A stretch of DNA of 25,729 nucleotides from positions 1 to 25,729 of the forward strand of contig CALEPX010000042.1 in NCBI GenBank assembly GCA_937911045.1, given 5' to 3'. Positions 1-8,128 of this stretch are shown in pieces. Under the pieces are notes generated by a model that worked only from the letters and a program-made list of their open reading frames with translations, was not told where the DNA came from and did no database searches. Every line of letters starts with the position of its first letter. The stretch's first letter is position 1. The position numbers and the translations under genes were made by a program. This DNA is from an uncultured Fretibacterium sp. (GTDB taxonomy: Bacteria > Synergistota > Synergistia > Synergistales > Aminobacteriaceae).

Positions 1-1936
1 GGAGTTGCATTTTGAAGACGCGGAATCTTCGGAATATTTGCGCTCGTTGGTGAGCAGCAGCATAGTCGGAGTTACGATTCGTGACGTTTCGGCGAAATCA
101 CGGCTTCAACGCAGACTTTCGGCTCTTGCGGAAATGACAGGCAACGCGAATCAGGGCAGAAATTCTCAGGCAAATTCCCAGAGTGCGAAATATTTGTCGA
201 ATTTACCCGAGGGATTGATTAACGCGATTTCAAATTTGAGTTCGGAATCCCGTGCGCAATTATTTAACTTGACGTGGCAGGTTGGCGGAGAAGTTCTGGA
301 TCGTCTAGCAAATGTTCAGGCGAATGATTCTTCGATTGCGGCGTCTGTTCTTTGGGAGGAAATTAACAAGCTCTCGCTATCGTCTGAGCAGGCGAATTTG
401 ATTTACCAGATTTTGATGCGACTTGGGAATCTGAGTTTTCGAGTTGATGACACGCTTACGAATTTGGCGCGACAATATGCTGCGGAAGATGTGCCTGCGA
501 TTGAACGTAAACTTGTCCCCGGTGACGTAATCGTTTCACGCGGAGAAATCATAACTGAACAGATTGCGCTAATTCTGAGAAGTCAGGGCTATATCGAGGA
601 CGTTTTCCCGAAGAATCAGCTATGTGTATTAATAATATTCGTGATTATGCTGCCATTGTGGCTGAAAATTCTATGGCACGGTGCGAATGAGAAACGCCCG
701 ACTTGGTGGTGTGTTGCGTTCGTGATAATTTCTGCGTGGGTTTTCGAGATACTCGCGGCGCATTTGAATATTCGCGGTGCAGGAATTTTGCCGGCGGTTA
801 CGGCTGCGTATCTGTGCATTCAGAATTATTTCGCGTTTTGTACGGCTCTGACTGCAACAGTTTCGGGAGCGTTCTTGATTAACGGTCAGTCGTTTAATAA
901 TTATATTTTGCTTGAGACGCTGGCAGTCGTTGCATCGACGGCGGGATTTTACCTGCTCAGGAATCTTGAATCGCGCCCACAGGTCACCAGGCGAGCATTT
1001 GCTATGGCGTTTGTGTTGACGTTCTCGCGAATGATTATGCGTTGGCTACAGGATCCGTTTTTGGTTCGGGATTCGTTCAGGCTGTTTATTCCGCTGGGAG
1101 AATTTTGGCAGCAGGCCGGAGCGTTTTTTATATTCGAGGCACTGTCTACGCACATAATTCTGATTACGTTGCCGTTTATCGAGGAAAATATCGGTTCGCT
1201 TTCGATTCTGACACTGCGGGAAATCAGTCACCCGTCAAGCCCGTTGTTGCGAGATTTGCAGCGTCATGCACCCGGAACATATCAGCATTGTTTCACGATT
1301 GCGACGTTAATCGAAGCTGTTGGGATCGAATTGGGGATGGACGTGAATTTGCTGCGAGCCGGAGCGTATTATCATGATATTGGCAAGTTACGCAGACCGC
1401 AGTTTTTCGTCGAGAATCAGGGCGGCGGATTCAATCCACATGATGAAATGTCCCCGATGATGAGTTCGATTACGATTATTAATCACGTGAAGGACGGTTT
1501 GGAACTTGCGTGGGAGGCGAAATTGCCAAGACGAATCCGGGATTTCATAGCCGAACATCACGGAACGACAAGCACGCGGTATTTTTATAACAAGGCTGTC
1601 TCACTCGGTGAAAATGTCGAATGGAACGATTTTTGCTACCCGGGTCCTAAGCCTCAATCACGAGAGACGGCGTTATTAATGATAGTAGACTCTGTTGAAG
1701 CTGCTGTGCGTGCTGCGAATATTCGTGAATTGCAATCGGACAATGCCGGACGAATCAAAGTGTTCAATACGATTGAATCGATTGTTAAACAGGTTATCGC
1801 GAGTAAACGTAATGAGAGACAATTCGACGAGGTAAATTTCACGCAGAAAGATCTCATGATAGTCGAAAAAACGCTAATTTCGGTCTTGATGTCAATGTAT
1901 CACACGCGCAGAGTTAAGAAGATCGAGAAGAAATAA
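1..1936 (+). CDS. pgpH: 7TM-HD (PgpH-like) cyclic-di-AMP phosphodiesterase, 5' partial
   Basis: This is an integral membrane HD-domain phosphohydrolase of the PgpH type, a family shown in Listeria to degrade c-di-AMP. The reading frame is open from base 2. A TTG at 5 has no spaced Shine-Dalgarno sequence, so the true start, the first membrane helix and part of the extracellular domain lie off the left edge. About 643 residues are visible, against roughly 700-900 for the family. Residues 1-200 are the extracellular HDED-type region, and residues 208-390 hold a series of hydrophobic helices. The cytoplasmic HD domain starts near residue 415 with HAPGTYQH, has HDIGKL at H457-D458, then EHHGT and a late VDSVEAA. 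All expected metal ligands appear intact. It is followed 25 bp later by ybeY, a common pairing. The specific substrate is inferred from the family. Confidence 0.9.
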   Translation, partial: ELHFEDAESSEYLRSLVSSSIVGVTIRDVSAKSRLQRRLSALAEMTGNANQGRNSQANSQSAKYLSNLPEGLINAISNLSSESRAQLFNLTWQVGGEVLDRLANVQANDSSIAASVLWEEINKLSLSSEQANLIYQILMRLGNLSFRVDDTLTNLARQYAAEDVPAIERKLVPGDVIVSRGEIITEQIALILRSQGYIEDVFPKNQLCVLIIFVIMLPLWLKILWHGANEKRPTWWCVAFVIISAWVFEILAAHLNIRGAGILPAVTAAYLCIQNYFAFCTALTATVSGAFLINGQSFNNYILLETLAVVASTAGFYLLRNLESRPQVTRRAFAMAFVLTFSRMIMRWLQDPFLVRDSFRLFIPLGEFWQQAGAFFIFEALSTHIILITLPFIEENIGSLSILTLREISHPSSPLLRDLQRHAPGTYQHCFTIATLIEAVGIELGMDVNLLRAGAYYHDIGKLRRPQFFVENQGGGFNPHDEMSPMMSSITIINHVKDGLELAWEAKLPRRIRDFIAEHHGTTSTRYFYNKAVSLGENVEWNDFCYPGPKPQSRETALLMIVDSVEAAVRAANIRELQSDNAGRIKVFNTIESIVKQVIASKRNERQFDEVNFTQKDLMIVEKTLISVLMSMYHTRRVKKIEKK

Positions 1937-1961
1937 TTTTTGCAAAAGAGAGGGAAATTTT

Positions 1962-2474
1962 TTGAAGGTTGCTTTGAATGTGAGCGAAGAATCCGGCGAC
2001 AGTGACGCGCATATATTCACGGACGAGAATATTAACAAGATTGAACGCGTACTCGAACAGGAAATTCACGAGTTATTGCCGAATTTGTGCGAATTTGATT
2101 CGTGCGAGATTTCAGTCATGATTACTACTCCGGAAAACATACGCGAATTGAACCGAACGTACAGGAATGTTGACGAAGCTACGGACGTGTTATCATTTCC
2201 GATGATTGAGCCAGATTCAGGATCAGATTCAGGATTAAAATCAGAATTTGTTTGTCCGGTTTTGGCGTTGGGAGATATAGTGATTTGTCCGTCAGAAGTT
2301 GCGAGATTGCATTCAGATTTGGAATTTCACGAAGCTATGTACTTGATGATTGCGCATTCGTTTCTGCATTTGCTTGGCTGGGATCACGACACGCACGAGA
2401 AAGAATCTGAAATGTGGCAGCGTCAGGAAATTATCAAGAACAAGTTTCTCGCGAATAATTCGGAGGTTTTGTAA
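1962..2474 (+). CDS. ybeY: YbeY endoribonuclease (rRNA maturation factor)
   Basis: This is a zinc-dependent single-strand endoribonuclease acting in 16S rRNA 3' maturation and ribosome quality control. It has 170 residues. The start is TTG at 1962, preceded by AGAGAGGG at 1947-1954. The family metal site is HSFLHLLGWDH, with H132, H136 and H142; the usual Gly after the first His is Ser here. The upstream TDVLSFP motif is also present. Between that motif and LGDIVI, a loop near residues 84-97 is about a dozen residues longer than in E. coli YbeY. The loop is Ser/Asp/Gly rich and encoded by a 12-bp tandem duplication. The gene sits between pgpH and a CNNM-type gene and its stop abuts the next ATG, so the three look co-transcribed. 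The family call is secure. Confidence 0.95.
   Translation: MKVALNVSEESGDSDAHIFTDENINKIERVLEQEIHELLPNLCEFDSCEISVMITTPENIRELNRTYRNVDEATDVLSFPMIEPDSGSDSGLKSEFVCPVLALGDIVICPSEVARLHSDLEFHEAMYLMIAHSFLHLLGWDHDTHEKESEMWQRQEIIKNKFLANNSEVL
2213..2236 (+). repeat. 12-bp in-frame tandem duplication inside ybeY
   Basis: Two adjacent copies of AGATTCAGGAT(C/T), at 2213-2224 and 2225-2236, differ only at the last base. They encode the repeated Asp-Ser-Gly-Ser patch in the enlarged loop of YbeY. Because the unit is a multiple of three, the frame is kept. Confidence 0.85.
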
Positions 2475-3779
2475 ATGCTGGGTGTAATAATTGGATTCGT
2501 CGCGTTATTTTTGCTGTCGGCGTTTTTCAGCGGTGCGGAGACTTCGATTACTACAACTGGCACGGGGAAATTGCGAACACTTCAGGAGCAGGACAAGTAC
2601 AAATTTCTGCATTCGACGTTTCAGTGGCTGATTGATGACGAGCAACAAGTTTTGACGGTATGCTTAATCTGCAATAACATCGTGAATATTTCGGTCAGTG
2701 CTTTGGCTTCGAGTTTAATCGTCGGAATTTTCGGAGCTGGCGGCGTTGTAATAATCGTTCCTGTGATAACGGTTTTGATCGTGATATTCGGGGAAATTCT
2801 GCCGAAGAGTGCCGCGATGGTTTACTCGGAAAATGTGCTGATATTCGCTGCTCCGTGTCTGAGAATTCTGGCGTTTGTGTTGAGTCCGTTCGTTTGGGCG
2901 ATGAAGACTTGCGTGAAATATATCGGATTATTATTTCACTTGGATTTGGGAACGCAACAGGTTTTCGTGACGCGCGACGAGATCGAACAGGTCGTGAAAA
3001 TCGGCGAGGAAAGTGGCGCACTCGAAGCTAACGAACGCAGAATGATCGACGGGATAATCGATTTTGACGAACGACGCGTTCATGAGATCATGATCCCAAG
3101 GACTGACATGTTAATGCTCGAAGCAAATGATACGCTTGATGAGGCCGTGAAATTATTCATCGATGAGGGACATTCGCGAATACCGGTTTACGAAGAAAAT
3201 CTTGATAATATAATCGGCATCTTGTACGTGAAAGACACGCTGAAAAATCTGCTGCATTCAGAATTGAATTGTCCGGTCAGGGATTTGCTGCGAAAACCGA
3301 TTTTTGTTCCGGAAACTATGCGTACATCCGAAGTTCTCGACGCAATGCGCAAAGAACACATTCACATCGCTATAATCGTTGACGAGTACGGCGGAGTTGC
3401 CGGGCTTGCCACAATGGAAGATATTCTCGAACAAATCGTCGGGGAAATTCAGGACGAATACGATCAGGAAACACCGGAGATTCAGAAAAACGCCGATAAT
3501 TCTTACTCAGTTGATGGCAGCATAAGTCTTGAGAATTTGAGCGAGGAATTGGGGTCTGAATTTGAGAGTGATGACGCTGAAAGTTTGGGAGGCTTCGTGC
3601 TGTTATTATCCGGCGGCTTCCCGAAAGAGGGCGAGGAATTTTTCTACGACGGCTGGAAGATTCGCGTTGACGAAATCGAAGAACACAGAATCAAATTGCT
3701 GAACATATCGCGCATAAATCCTGAGAATAATAATCCTAACGAAACAAATCACAACACCGACGAAAATACTCAAGATTAA
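2475..3779 (+). CDS. CNNM/HlyC-CorC family membrane protein with CBS pair
   Basis: This is a membrane protein of the CNNM/DUF21 superfamily, often labelled hemolysin or CorC and linked in several bacteria to Mg2+/Co2+ transport. It has 434 residues. The ATG directly follows the ybeY stop, with GGAGG at 2462-2466 inside the end of ybeY, so translation is probably coupled. The N-terminal part (about 1-190) has three to four hydrophobic helices with GEILPKSAA. A tandem CBS pair follows, about 195-325, containing IMIPRTDM and IIVDEYGGVAGL. The C-terminal CorC_HlyC domain spans about 340-415. The last 20 residues are an Asn/Asp/Glu-rich tail. The family is clear, but the transported ion is not shown by the sequence. 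Confidence 0.9.
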   Translation: MLGVIIGFVALFLLSAFFSGAETSITTTGTGKLRTLQEQDKYKFLHSTFQWLIDDEQQVLTVCLICNNIVNISVSALASSLIVGIFGAGGVVIIVPVITVLIVIFGEILPKSAAMVYSENVLIFAAPCLRILAFVLSPFVWAMKTCVKYIGLLFHLDLGTQQVFVTRDEIEQVVKIGEESGALEANERRMIDGIIDFDERRVHEIMIPRTDMLMLEANDTLDEAVKLFIDEGHSRIPVYEENLDNIIGILYVKDTLKNLLHSELNCPVRDLLRKPIFVPETMRTSEVLDAMRKEHIHIAIIVDEYGGVAGLATMEDILEQIVGEIQDEYDQETPEIQKNADNSYSVDGSISLENLSEELGSEFESDDAESLGGFVLLLSGGFPKEGEEFFYDGWKIRVDEIEEHRIKLLNISRINPENNNPNETNHNTDENTQD

Positions 3780-3798
3780 GATTAACGCAAAATAAAAA

Positions 3799-3842
3799 CC
3801 CTCTGTTAAATTCAAATTTTCAAATTCAACAGGGGGCTTTTT
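3799..3842. terminator. Bidirectional intrinsic terminator between convergent genes
   Basis: The arms CCCTCTGTT (3799-3807) and AACAGGGGG (3828-3836) pair over 9 bp with one G-T wobble. On the + strand the stem is followed by C then T5 (3838-3842). On the - strand it is followed by a T-rich run (complement of 3787-3798). It lies between the convergent CNNM and ACT genes and can serve both. Confidence 0.8.
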
Positions 3843-3868
3843 CATGCTCAAAAATTTTTACAGGGCGT

Positions 3869-4297
3869 TTACAGAGCTGACAACTCTTCCTGTTCCATGA
3901 TTTTCACGCCGGAATTTTTCAACGCAGCCGACGCTTTCGCATTGTCATTCACTCTGAATATCATGTATGCCGTCTCAGATTTTTTATTCCCCAAAATAGC
4001 GTACATGTACTCGACGTTAATTCCCTGATCATGCAAAATCGCGAGAACTTTGCTCAATCCGCCCGGAACATTCGGAACTTCAACCGCCAAAACGTCCGTC
4101 AAGCTGCTAACGAATCCCGCATCTTTCAAGACCGTAGCTGTTCCCAAAACATCGTCAACGATTAATCGCACGATCCCAAAATCGCTGGTTTCCGCCAACG
4201 ACAAGCCGCGCAAATCGATATTATTATCCGCAAGAGCCCTCGTCATTTCGTAAAGGCAGCCGGGTTTGTTCTCAAGAAAAATCGAAATCTGCTTCAC
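3869..4297 (-). CDS. Tandem ACT-domain amino-acid-binding protein
   Basis: This small soluble protein is made of two ACT domains, residues about 1-68 and 69-142. ACT domains typically bind amino acids as allosteric ligands. The first has FLENKPGCLYEMTRAL and the second has VPNVPGGLSKVLAILHDQGINVEYMYA, the usual Gly-containing ligand loops. An upstream in-frame GTG at 4306 lies against the AGGAGG sequence (4306-4311). The GTG at 4297 has an 8-nt spacing from it and gives the typical MKQISIFLEN start, so I chose 4297 (142 residues). It is last in the iorA-iorB-paaK operon, 12 nt after the paaK stop. I infer a sensor or regulatory subunit responding to aromatic amino acids. No DNA-binding or catalytic domain is present. 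Confidence 0.88.
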   Translation of the reverse strand: MKQISIFLENKPGCLYEMTRALADNNIDLRGLSLAETSDFGIVRLIVDDVLGTATVLKDAGFVSSLTDVLAVEVPNVPGGLSKVLAILHDQGINVEYMYAILGNKKSETAYMIFRVNDNAKASAALKNSGVKIMEQEELSAL

Positions 4298-4305
4298 GTG
4301 TAACA

Positions 4306-4311
4306 CCTCCT
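4306..4311 (-). promoter_or_regulatory. Shine-Dalgarno site deciding the ACT gene start
   Basis: AGGAGG (reverse strand) overlaps the first in-frame GTG at 4306 and lies 8 nt before the GTG at 4297. A ribosome cannot use the first GTG with this site, which supports the downstream start. Confidence 0.75.
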
Positions 4312-5629
4312 AAATTTTTCGCTTGTCAATCACTCGAACAGCTTTTCCCTCACTGCGAACGATAGTCTTCGGCGCAACCAACGTAACTTTCGCTGTAAGT
4401 CCAAGCATCGAACGCAAGCCATCAACTAAATCTTTCTGACGCTGCGTAACTTCGCCCAAATTATCCGTGAACATTTCGGGCGTCATCTCAACATGAACAT
4501 CGAGCGTGTCCGTATTATTCACGCGATCAACGATAATCTGGTAATTCGCCGGATAGCCTTTATTTAACAAGACCGTTTCAATCTGCGACGGGAAGACATT
4601 CACGCCACGAATTATCAACATGTCATCGCTGCGTCCCTTTAATTTCGTCATGCGAATATGAGTTCTGCCGCACGGGCATTTCTCACGCGTCAACGAGCAA
4701 ATATCACGTGTCCTGTATCGCAGCAACGGGAACGCTTCTTTGTCCAGCGTCGTGAAAACTAATTCGCCTAAACTTCCCTCGGGTAAAACTTCGCCGGTTT
4801 TAGGATCGATTATCTCCGGGATAAAATAATCTTCGTTTATGTGCATTCCGTGCTGATCCGAACACTCAAACGAAACTCCGGGTCCGCATAATTCAGTCAA
4901 TCCGTAAATATCATACGCCTTGATTCCCATAGTTTTCTCAATATCACGGCGCATATCTTCGCTCCAGGCTTCTGCTCCGAAAATTCCTGCCTTCAACGGA
5001 ATATCTTCGGGTTTCATTCCCATTTCCTTCATGCGTTCCCCGATGAATGCAGCGTAACTCGGTGTGCAGCACAAAATCGTCGCCGACAAGTCTTTAATAA
5101 ACATGATTTGACGATCCGTATTTCCTGATGACGTCGGAATCGTAAGCGAACCGAGCATGTGACTTCCGCCGTTAAGTCCCGGACCGCCCGTGAATAATCC
5201 GTAACCGTACGCAACCTGAACAACGTCTTCATTCGTTCCGCCGGCAGCTACGATAGCGCGCGCACACATCGTCTCCCAAATCTGAATGTCGTGCATCGTG
5301 TAAAAAGCTACAACACGCTGACCAGTTGTTCCCGACGTAGACTGAATACGCACGCAATCTTTCAAAGGCTTGCCCATCAGCCCGTACGGATAAGCTTTTC
5401 GCAAATCGTCCTTCGTCAAAAACGGCAGCTTGTATAAATCATCTTTTGACTTAATATCATCAGGAGTAACGCCCTTTTCCTGCATCTTATTGCGATAATA
5501 GGGCACGTCCTCCCACACATGACGAACCTGCTTCAGGAATTTCTCGTTCTGAAGTTTTTCGATCTCATCATGCGTCATACATTCGATTTCTGGTTGGAAA
5601 TATCTTTTCTCGTGAATTTCCGTTCCCAT
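4310..5629 (-). CDS. paaK: Phenylacetate-CoA ligase family (aryl-acetate:CoA ligase)
   Basis: This is an AMP-forming aryl-CoA ligase of the PaaK family, which makes arylacetyl-CoA from an aryl acetate, ATP and CoA. Counting from the chosen start it has 439 residues, the family norm. It carries the ATP loop STSGTTGQ at 97-104, the adenylate-forming motif YDIYGLTELCGPG near 238-250, LRYRTRD, and a C-terminal KLKGRSDDMLIIRGVNVFP hinge. A longer frame begins at 5689, but GAGGTGA (5637-5643) sits 7 nt from the ATG at 5629 and MGTEIHEKRYFQPEIE is the usual N terminus, so I chose 5629. It lies 37 nt after iorB and 12 nt before the ACT gene. This context points to phenyl-, indole- or hydroxyphenyl-acetate as substrate. 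Which of these is not determined. Confidence 0.93.
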   Translation of the reverse strand: MGTEIHEKRYFQPEIECMTHDEIEKLQNEKFLKQVRHVWEDVPYYRNKMQEKGVTPDDIKSKDDLYKLPFLTKDDLRKAYPYGLMGKPLKDCVRIQSTSGTTGQRVVAFYTMHDIQIWETMCARAIVAAGGTNEDVVQVAYGYGLFTGGPGLNGGSHMLGSLTIPTSSGNTDRQIMFIKDLSATILCCTPSYAAFIGERMKEMGMKPEDIPLKAGIFGAEAWSEDMRRDIEKTMGIKAYDIYGLTELCGPGVSFECSDQHGMHINEDYFIPEIIDPKTGEVLPEGSLGELVFTTLDKEAFPLLRYRTRDICSLTREKCPCGRTHIRMTKLKGRSDDMLIIRGVNVFPSQIETVLLNKGYPANYQIIVDRVNNTDTLDVHVEMTPEMFTDNLGEVTQRQKDLVDGLRSMLGLTAKVTLVAPKTIVRSEGKAVRVIDKRKI

Positions 5630-5636
5630 TTCTAAA

Positions 5637-5643
5637 TCACCTC
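5637..5643 (-). promoter_or_regulatory. Shine-Dalgarno site deciding the paaK start
   Basis: GAGGTGA on the reverse strand lies 7 nt upstream of the ATG at 5629. It favours that start over the in-frame ATG at 5689, which lies inside the end of iorB. Confidence 0.75.
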
Positions 5644-5647
5644 GATA

Positions 5648-5663
5648 AATAAATCTATTTATT
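5648..5663. repeat. AT-rich palindrome between iorB and paaK
   Basis: AATAAAT, two bases, then ATTTATT form a perfect 7-bp inverted repeat in the only real gap (37 nt) inside the operon. A loop of two bases makes a stable hairpin unlikely as written. It could be an mRNA processing or protein-binding site, or chance in AT-rich DNA. Confidence 0.4.
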
Positions 5664-5666
5664 GCA

Positions 5667-6239
5667 TCAAGCGTCTTTTCCAAGTGCAAACGCTTCTTTA
5701 TTCAAATTCAGGAATTTCGTCGGAACACATTCTTCGATTGCGCGCTGCCATTTCTCATCAGGAATATCAAAATAATGGCTCAAGCGTCCCATCAAGACAA
5801 GATTCACAGCTTTAGAACTTCCGGCTTTCTCAGCGAGTTCAAGACAATTCAGCGCGTCAATTTTCACACCGGAATTTCGCAGCTTCTCCAGCAAATTCTC
5901 CGGATAAGTCATCATTCCTGTTAATACCGGCATCGGATCAATCTGTTGCGTTGACGTTACGATCTGACCGCCCGGACGCAAATATTCAAGCCATCGCGCA
6001 GCTTCCAAAATCTCGAACGACACGATAAAATCCGCCTGTCCCTTGTCAATAATTGGCGAGTAAACTTTTTCACCGTATCTAACATACGTAACGACACTGC
6101 CGCCGCGCTGACTCATTCCGTGAACTTCCGAAACTTTCACATCGTAGCCCTCAGACGTAAGCAATCTCCCGAGCAATTTACTCGCAAGAACGCTGCCCTG
6201 CCCACCGACTCCGACAATCATAATATTTCTGGTTTTCAT
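5667..6239 (-). CDS. iorB: Indolepyruvate:ferredoxin oxidoreductase, beta subunit
   Basis: This is the small subunit of the anaerobic arylpyruvate oxidoreductase, which oxidatively decarboxylates aromatic 2-oxo acids to aryl-acetyl-CoA with ferredoxin as acceptor. It has 190 residues, the normal length for IorB. The whole protein is the pyruvate:ferredoxin oxidoreductase gamma-type domain, with GVGGQGS at residues 10-16 and SEVHGMSQRGGSV near 38-50. Its ATG overlaps the iorA stop in an ATGA arrangement, so translation is coupled. Its stop is 37 nt before the paaK start. It acts in the cytoplasm as an oxygen-sensitive complex with IorA. Confidence 0.95.
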   Translation of the reverse strand: MKTRNIMIVGVGGQGSVLASKLLGRLLTSEGYDVKVSEVHGMSQRGGSVVTYVRYGEKVYSPIIDKGQADFIVSFEILEAARWLEYLRPGGQIVTSTQQIDPMPVLTGMMTYPENLLEKLRNSGVKIDALNCLELAEKAGSSKAVNLVLMGRLSHYFDIPDEKWQRAIEECVPTKFLNLNKEAFALGKDA

Positions 6240-8002
6240 GCTCTCTCACTCTCCTCGAACGCGCCAAATTTACACAACTGCTTGCAAACTCCGCAGCCTA
6301 CGCACGATGTTCTGTCCACACACGCTTTGTTATTCTTAATCGAAAGTGACGGACAGCCGATTTTCATGCACGATTTACAGCCGACGCATTTATCCGGATT
6401 AACTTTCAACGGAGCATTATGTTTCACGTACTTCAGCAACGCGCACGGTCTTCGAGAAATTATCACCGACGGAGCATCAATCGACAATTCTTCCGAGATA
6501 ACTCGCTCACATTCCCGCAAATTATACGGGTCAATCACTCGAACATTTTCGATTCCCATTGAGCGGCATAATTTCTCAAGATCAATTTTCCCGGCAGGAT
6601 CGCCCTTGATGTTATAACCCGTCGTTGGATTCTGCTGATGTCCGGTCATTCCTGTAATCGAATTATCAAGAATTATTATCGTAGAATTGCTCTGGTTATA
6701 CGCAATATTCGCAAGCCCTGTCATTCCTGAGTGCATAAACGTAGAATCGCCGATTACTCCGACAGTTTTGCGCTCGCTGTCATGTCCCAGAGCCTTATTA
6801 AATCCGTGAGTGGCACTTACTGACGCGCCCATGCACAACGTCATTTCAATCGCGGACAACGGTGCAACTGCTCCAAGCGTGTAGCAGCCAATGTCGCCCA
6901 AAACCGTACACTTTAATTTATTCAGCGTGAAAAATAATCCTCTGTGCGGACAGCCTGCACACATTAATGGCGGTCTCGGGGGAATTTTAACATCAGACAA
7001 GATCGTTCCGGATTCGTGCGTTAATCCCAGTTTCTCGCAAATAATATTCTGGCTAAGCTCTCCCTGAAGCGAGAACAAATTCTTGCCGTCAATCTCGATC
7101 CCTAATCCCAAATTCCTGCAAAATTCTTCGATGAACGGATCAAGCTCTTCAACTATTACTAATTTCTGGACTTGTGACGCGAAATCACGAATTTTTTTCT
7201 CGGGCATCGGATGAATCATTCCCAGTTTCAGCACCGGATACAAATCTCCGCAAGCTTCTTTCACATACTGATAGCAAGTTGACGACGTGATTATTCCCAG
7301 CGAATTATCTCTGCCATTCTCAATGCGATTCAATTCTGAACTTTCAGCATAAAATTTCAAATCCAGCAATCTCTGCTCTACAATCGGGTGACGTTTAATC
7401 GCGTTTCCGGGCATCATGACGTATTTCGCAATATTCTTCCCGTAAGCTTTCACCGGATTTTCAACACGATCCGAAATTTTCACGAGTGACTGCGAATGAG
7501 CGATTCGTGTGCACATTTTCAGCAACACAGGCGTGTCGAATCTTTCTGAAATATCATACGCAATCTTGAAAAATTCCAGAGATTCTGACGCATCTGACGG
7601 TTCAAGCATCGGGATTTTCGCGGATTTAGCATAATGCCTGGAATCCTGTTCATTCTGCGACGAGTGCATTCCCGGATCGTCCGCGACTGCGATAATCATG
7701 CCAGCATTCACACCCGTGTACGCAAGCGTAAATAACGGATCTGCAGCTACGTTCAAACCGACGTGTTTCATTCCGCAAAAACTGCGCTTCCCAGCCAATG
7801 ACGCTCCGAACGCCGTTTCCATTGCAACTTTCTCATTCGGTGCCCATTCGCAATAAATCTCGTCGAATTTCGCGGCTTCTTCCGTAATTTCCGTGCTGGG
7901 TGTTCCGGGATAACTCGACACGACGCAACAGCCTGCCTCGTACAATCCCCGAGCTGCAGCAGCATTCCCTGACATTAAAGTTCTTGAATCTTGCATTTTC
8001 AA
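6236..8002 (-). CDS. iorA: Indolepyruvate:ferredoxin oxidoreductase, alpha subunit
   Basis: This is the large catalytic subunit, which binds thiamine diphosphate and carries the iron-sulfur clusters of IOR. It has 588 residues, as expected. The N-terminal half is the transketolase pyrimidine-like domain (MSGNAAAARGLYEAG, SYPGTPSTEI). The TPP-binding C half includes GDIGCYTLG, then GDS near 416 and LDN near 447. The tail (about 535-588) has two ferredoxin motifs: CVGCKSCMKIGCP, and CVGCGVCKQLCK, where the usual final CP is CK. The TTG at 8002 sits 9 nt from a GGGGGAG Shine-Dalgarno, whereas the ATG at 7996 would be 15 nt away, so TTG is preferred. It heads the operon iorA-iorB-paaK-ACT and is preceded by an extended -10 promoter. 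Confidence 0.95.
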   Translation of the reverse strand: MKMQDSRTLMSGNAAAARGLYEAGCCVVSSYPGTPSTEITEEAAKFDEIYCEWAPNEKVAMETAFGASLAGKRSFCGMKHVGLNVAADPLFTLAYTGVNAGMIIAVADDPGMHSSQNEQDSRHYAKSAKIPMLEPSDASESLEFFKIAYDISERFDTPVLLKMCTRIAHSQSLVKISDRVENPVKAYGKNIAKYVMMPGNAIKRHPIVEQRLLDLKFYAESSELNRIENGRDNSLGIITSSTCYQYVKEACGDLYPVLKLGMIHPMPEKKIRDFASQVQKLVIVEELDPFIEEFCRNLGLGIEIDGKNLFSLQGELSQNIICEKLGLTHESGTILSDVKIPPRPPLMCAGCPHRGLFFTLNKLKCTVLGDIGCYTLGAVAPLSAIEMTLCMGASVSATHGFNKALGHDSERKTVGVIGDSTFMHSGMTGLANIAYNQSNSTIIILDNSITGMTGHQQNPTTGYNIKGDPAGKIDLEKLCRSMGIENVRVIDPYNLRECERVISEELSIDAPSVIISRRPCALLKYVKHNAPLKVNPDKCVGCKSCMKIGCPSLSIKNNKACVDRTSCVGCGVCKQLCKFGAFEESERA

Positions 8003-8037
8003 AAAACAAATTCTCCCCCTGTAAATTTTTGTGAGCT

Positions 8038-8068
8038 ATTATAGCACTCGTGAAAAATTTATTCGCAA
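8038..8068 (-). promoter_or_regulatory. Promoter of the iorAB-paaK-ACT operon
   Basis: On the reverse strand, TGCTATAAT gives an extended -10 (TATAAT at 8038-8043). A weak -35 TTGCGA lies at 8063-8068, 19 bp upstream. The expected transcript start is near 8031, leaving a short leader of about 28 nt to the iorA start. The -35 overlaps the T-run of the azlD terminator. Confidence 0.6.
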
Positions 8069-8104
8069 AAAAATCACCCGCAAGATTTTCTCTCACAGGT
8101 GATT
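8067..8104 (-). terminator. Intrinsic terminator of the ctsR-clpC-azlCD operon
   Basis: Read on the reverse strand, AATCACC and GGTGATT form a 7-bp stem around a 19-nt loop. The stem runs directly into seven T (complement of 8067-8073). It begins 24 bp after the azlD stop and lies immediately before the iorA promoter. Confidence 0.8.
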
Positions 8105-8128
8105 CGCATTCCCTGAAAATTTCCGGCC

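Noticed and set aside
1042..1377. 111-codon frame inside pgpH on the same strand
   Set aside because: Out-of-frame shadow of the 7TM-HD gene; the pgpH frame carries all motifs through this stretch.
6120..6617. 165-codon open frame on the + strand opposite iorB/iorA
   Set aside because: It lies antisense to two strongly supported genes with catalytic motifs, has no Shine-Dalgarno sequence and no recognisable domain.
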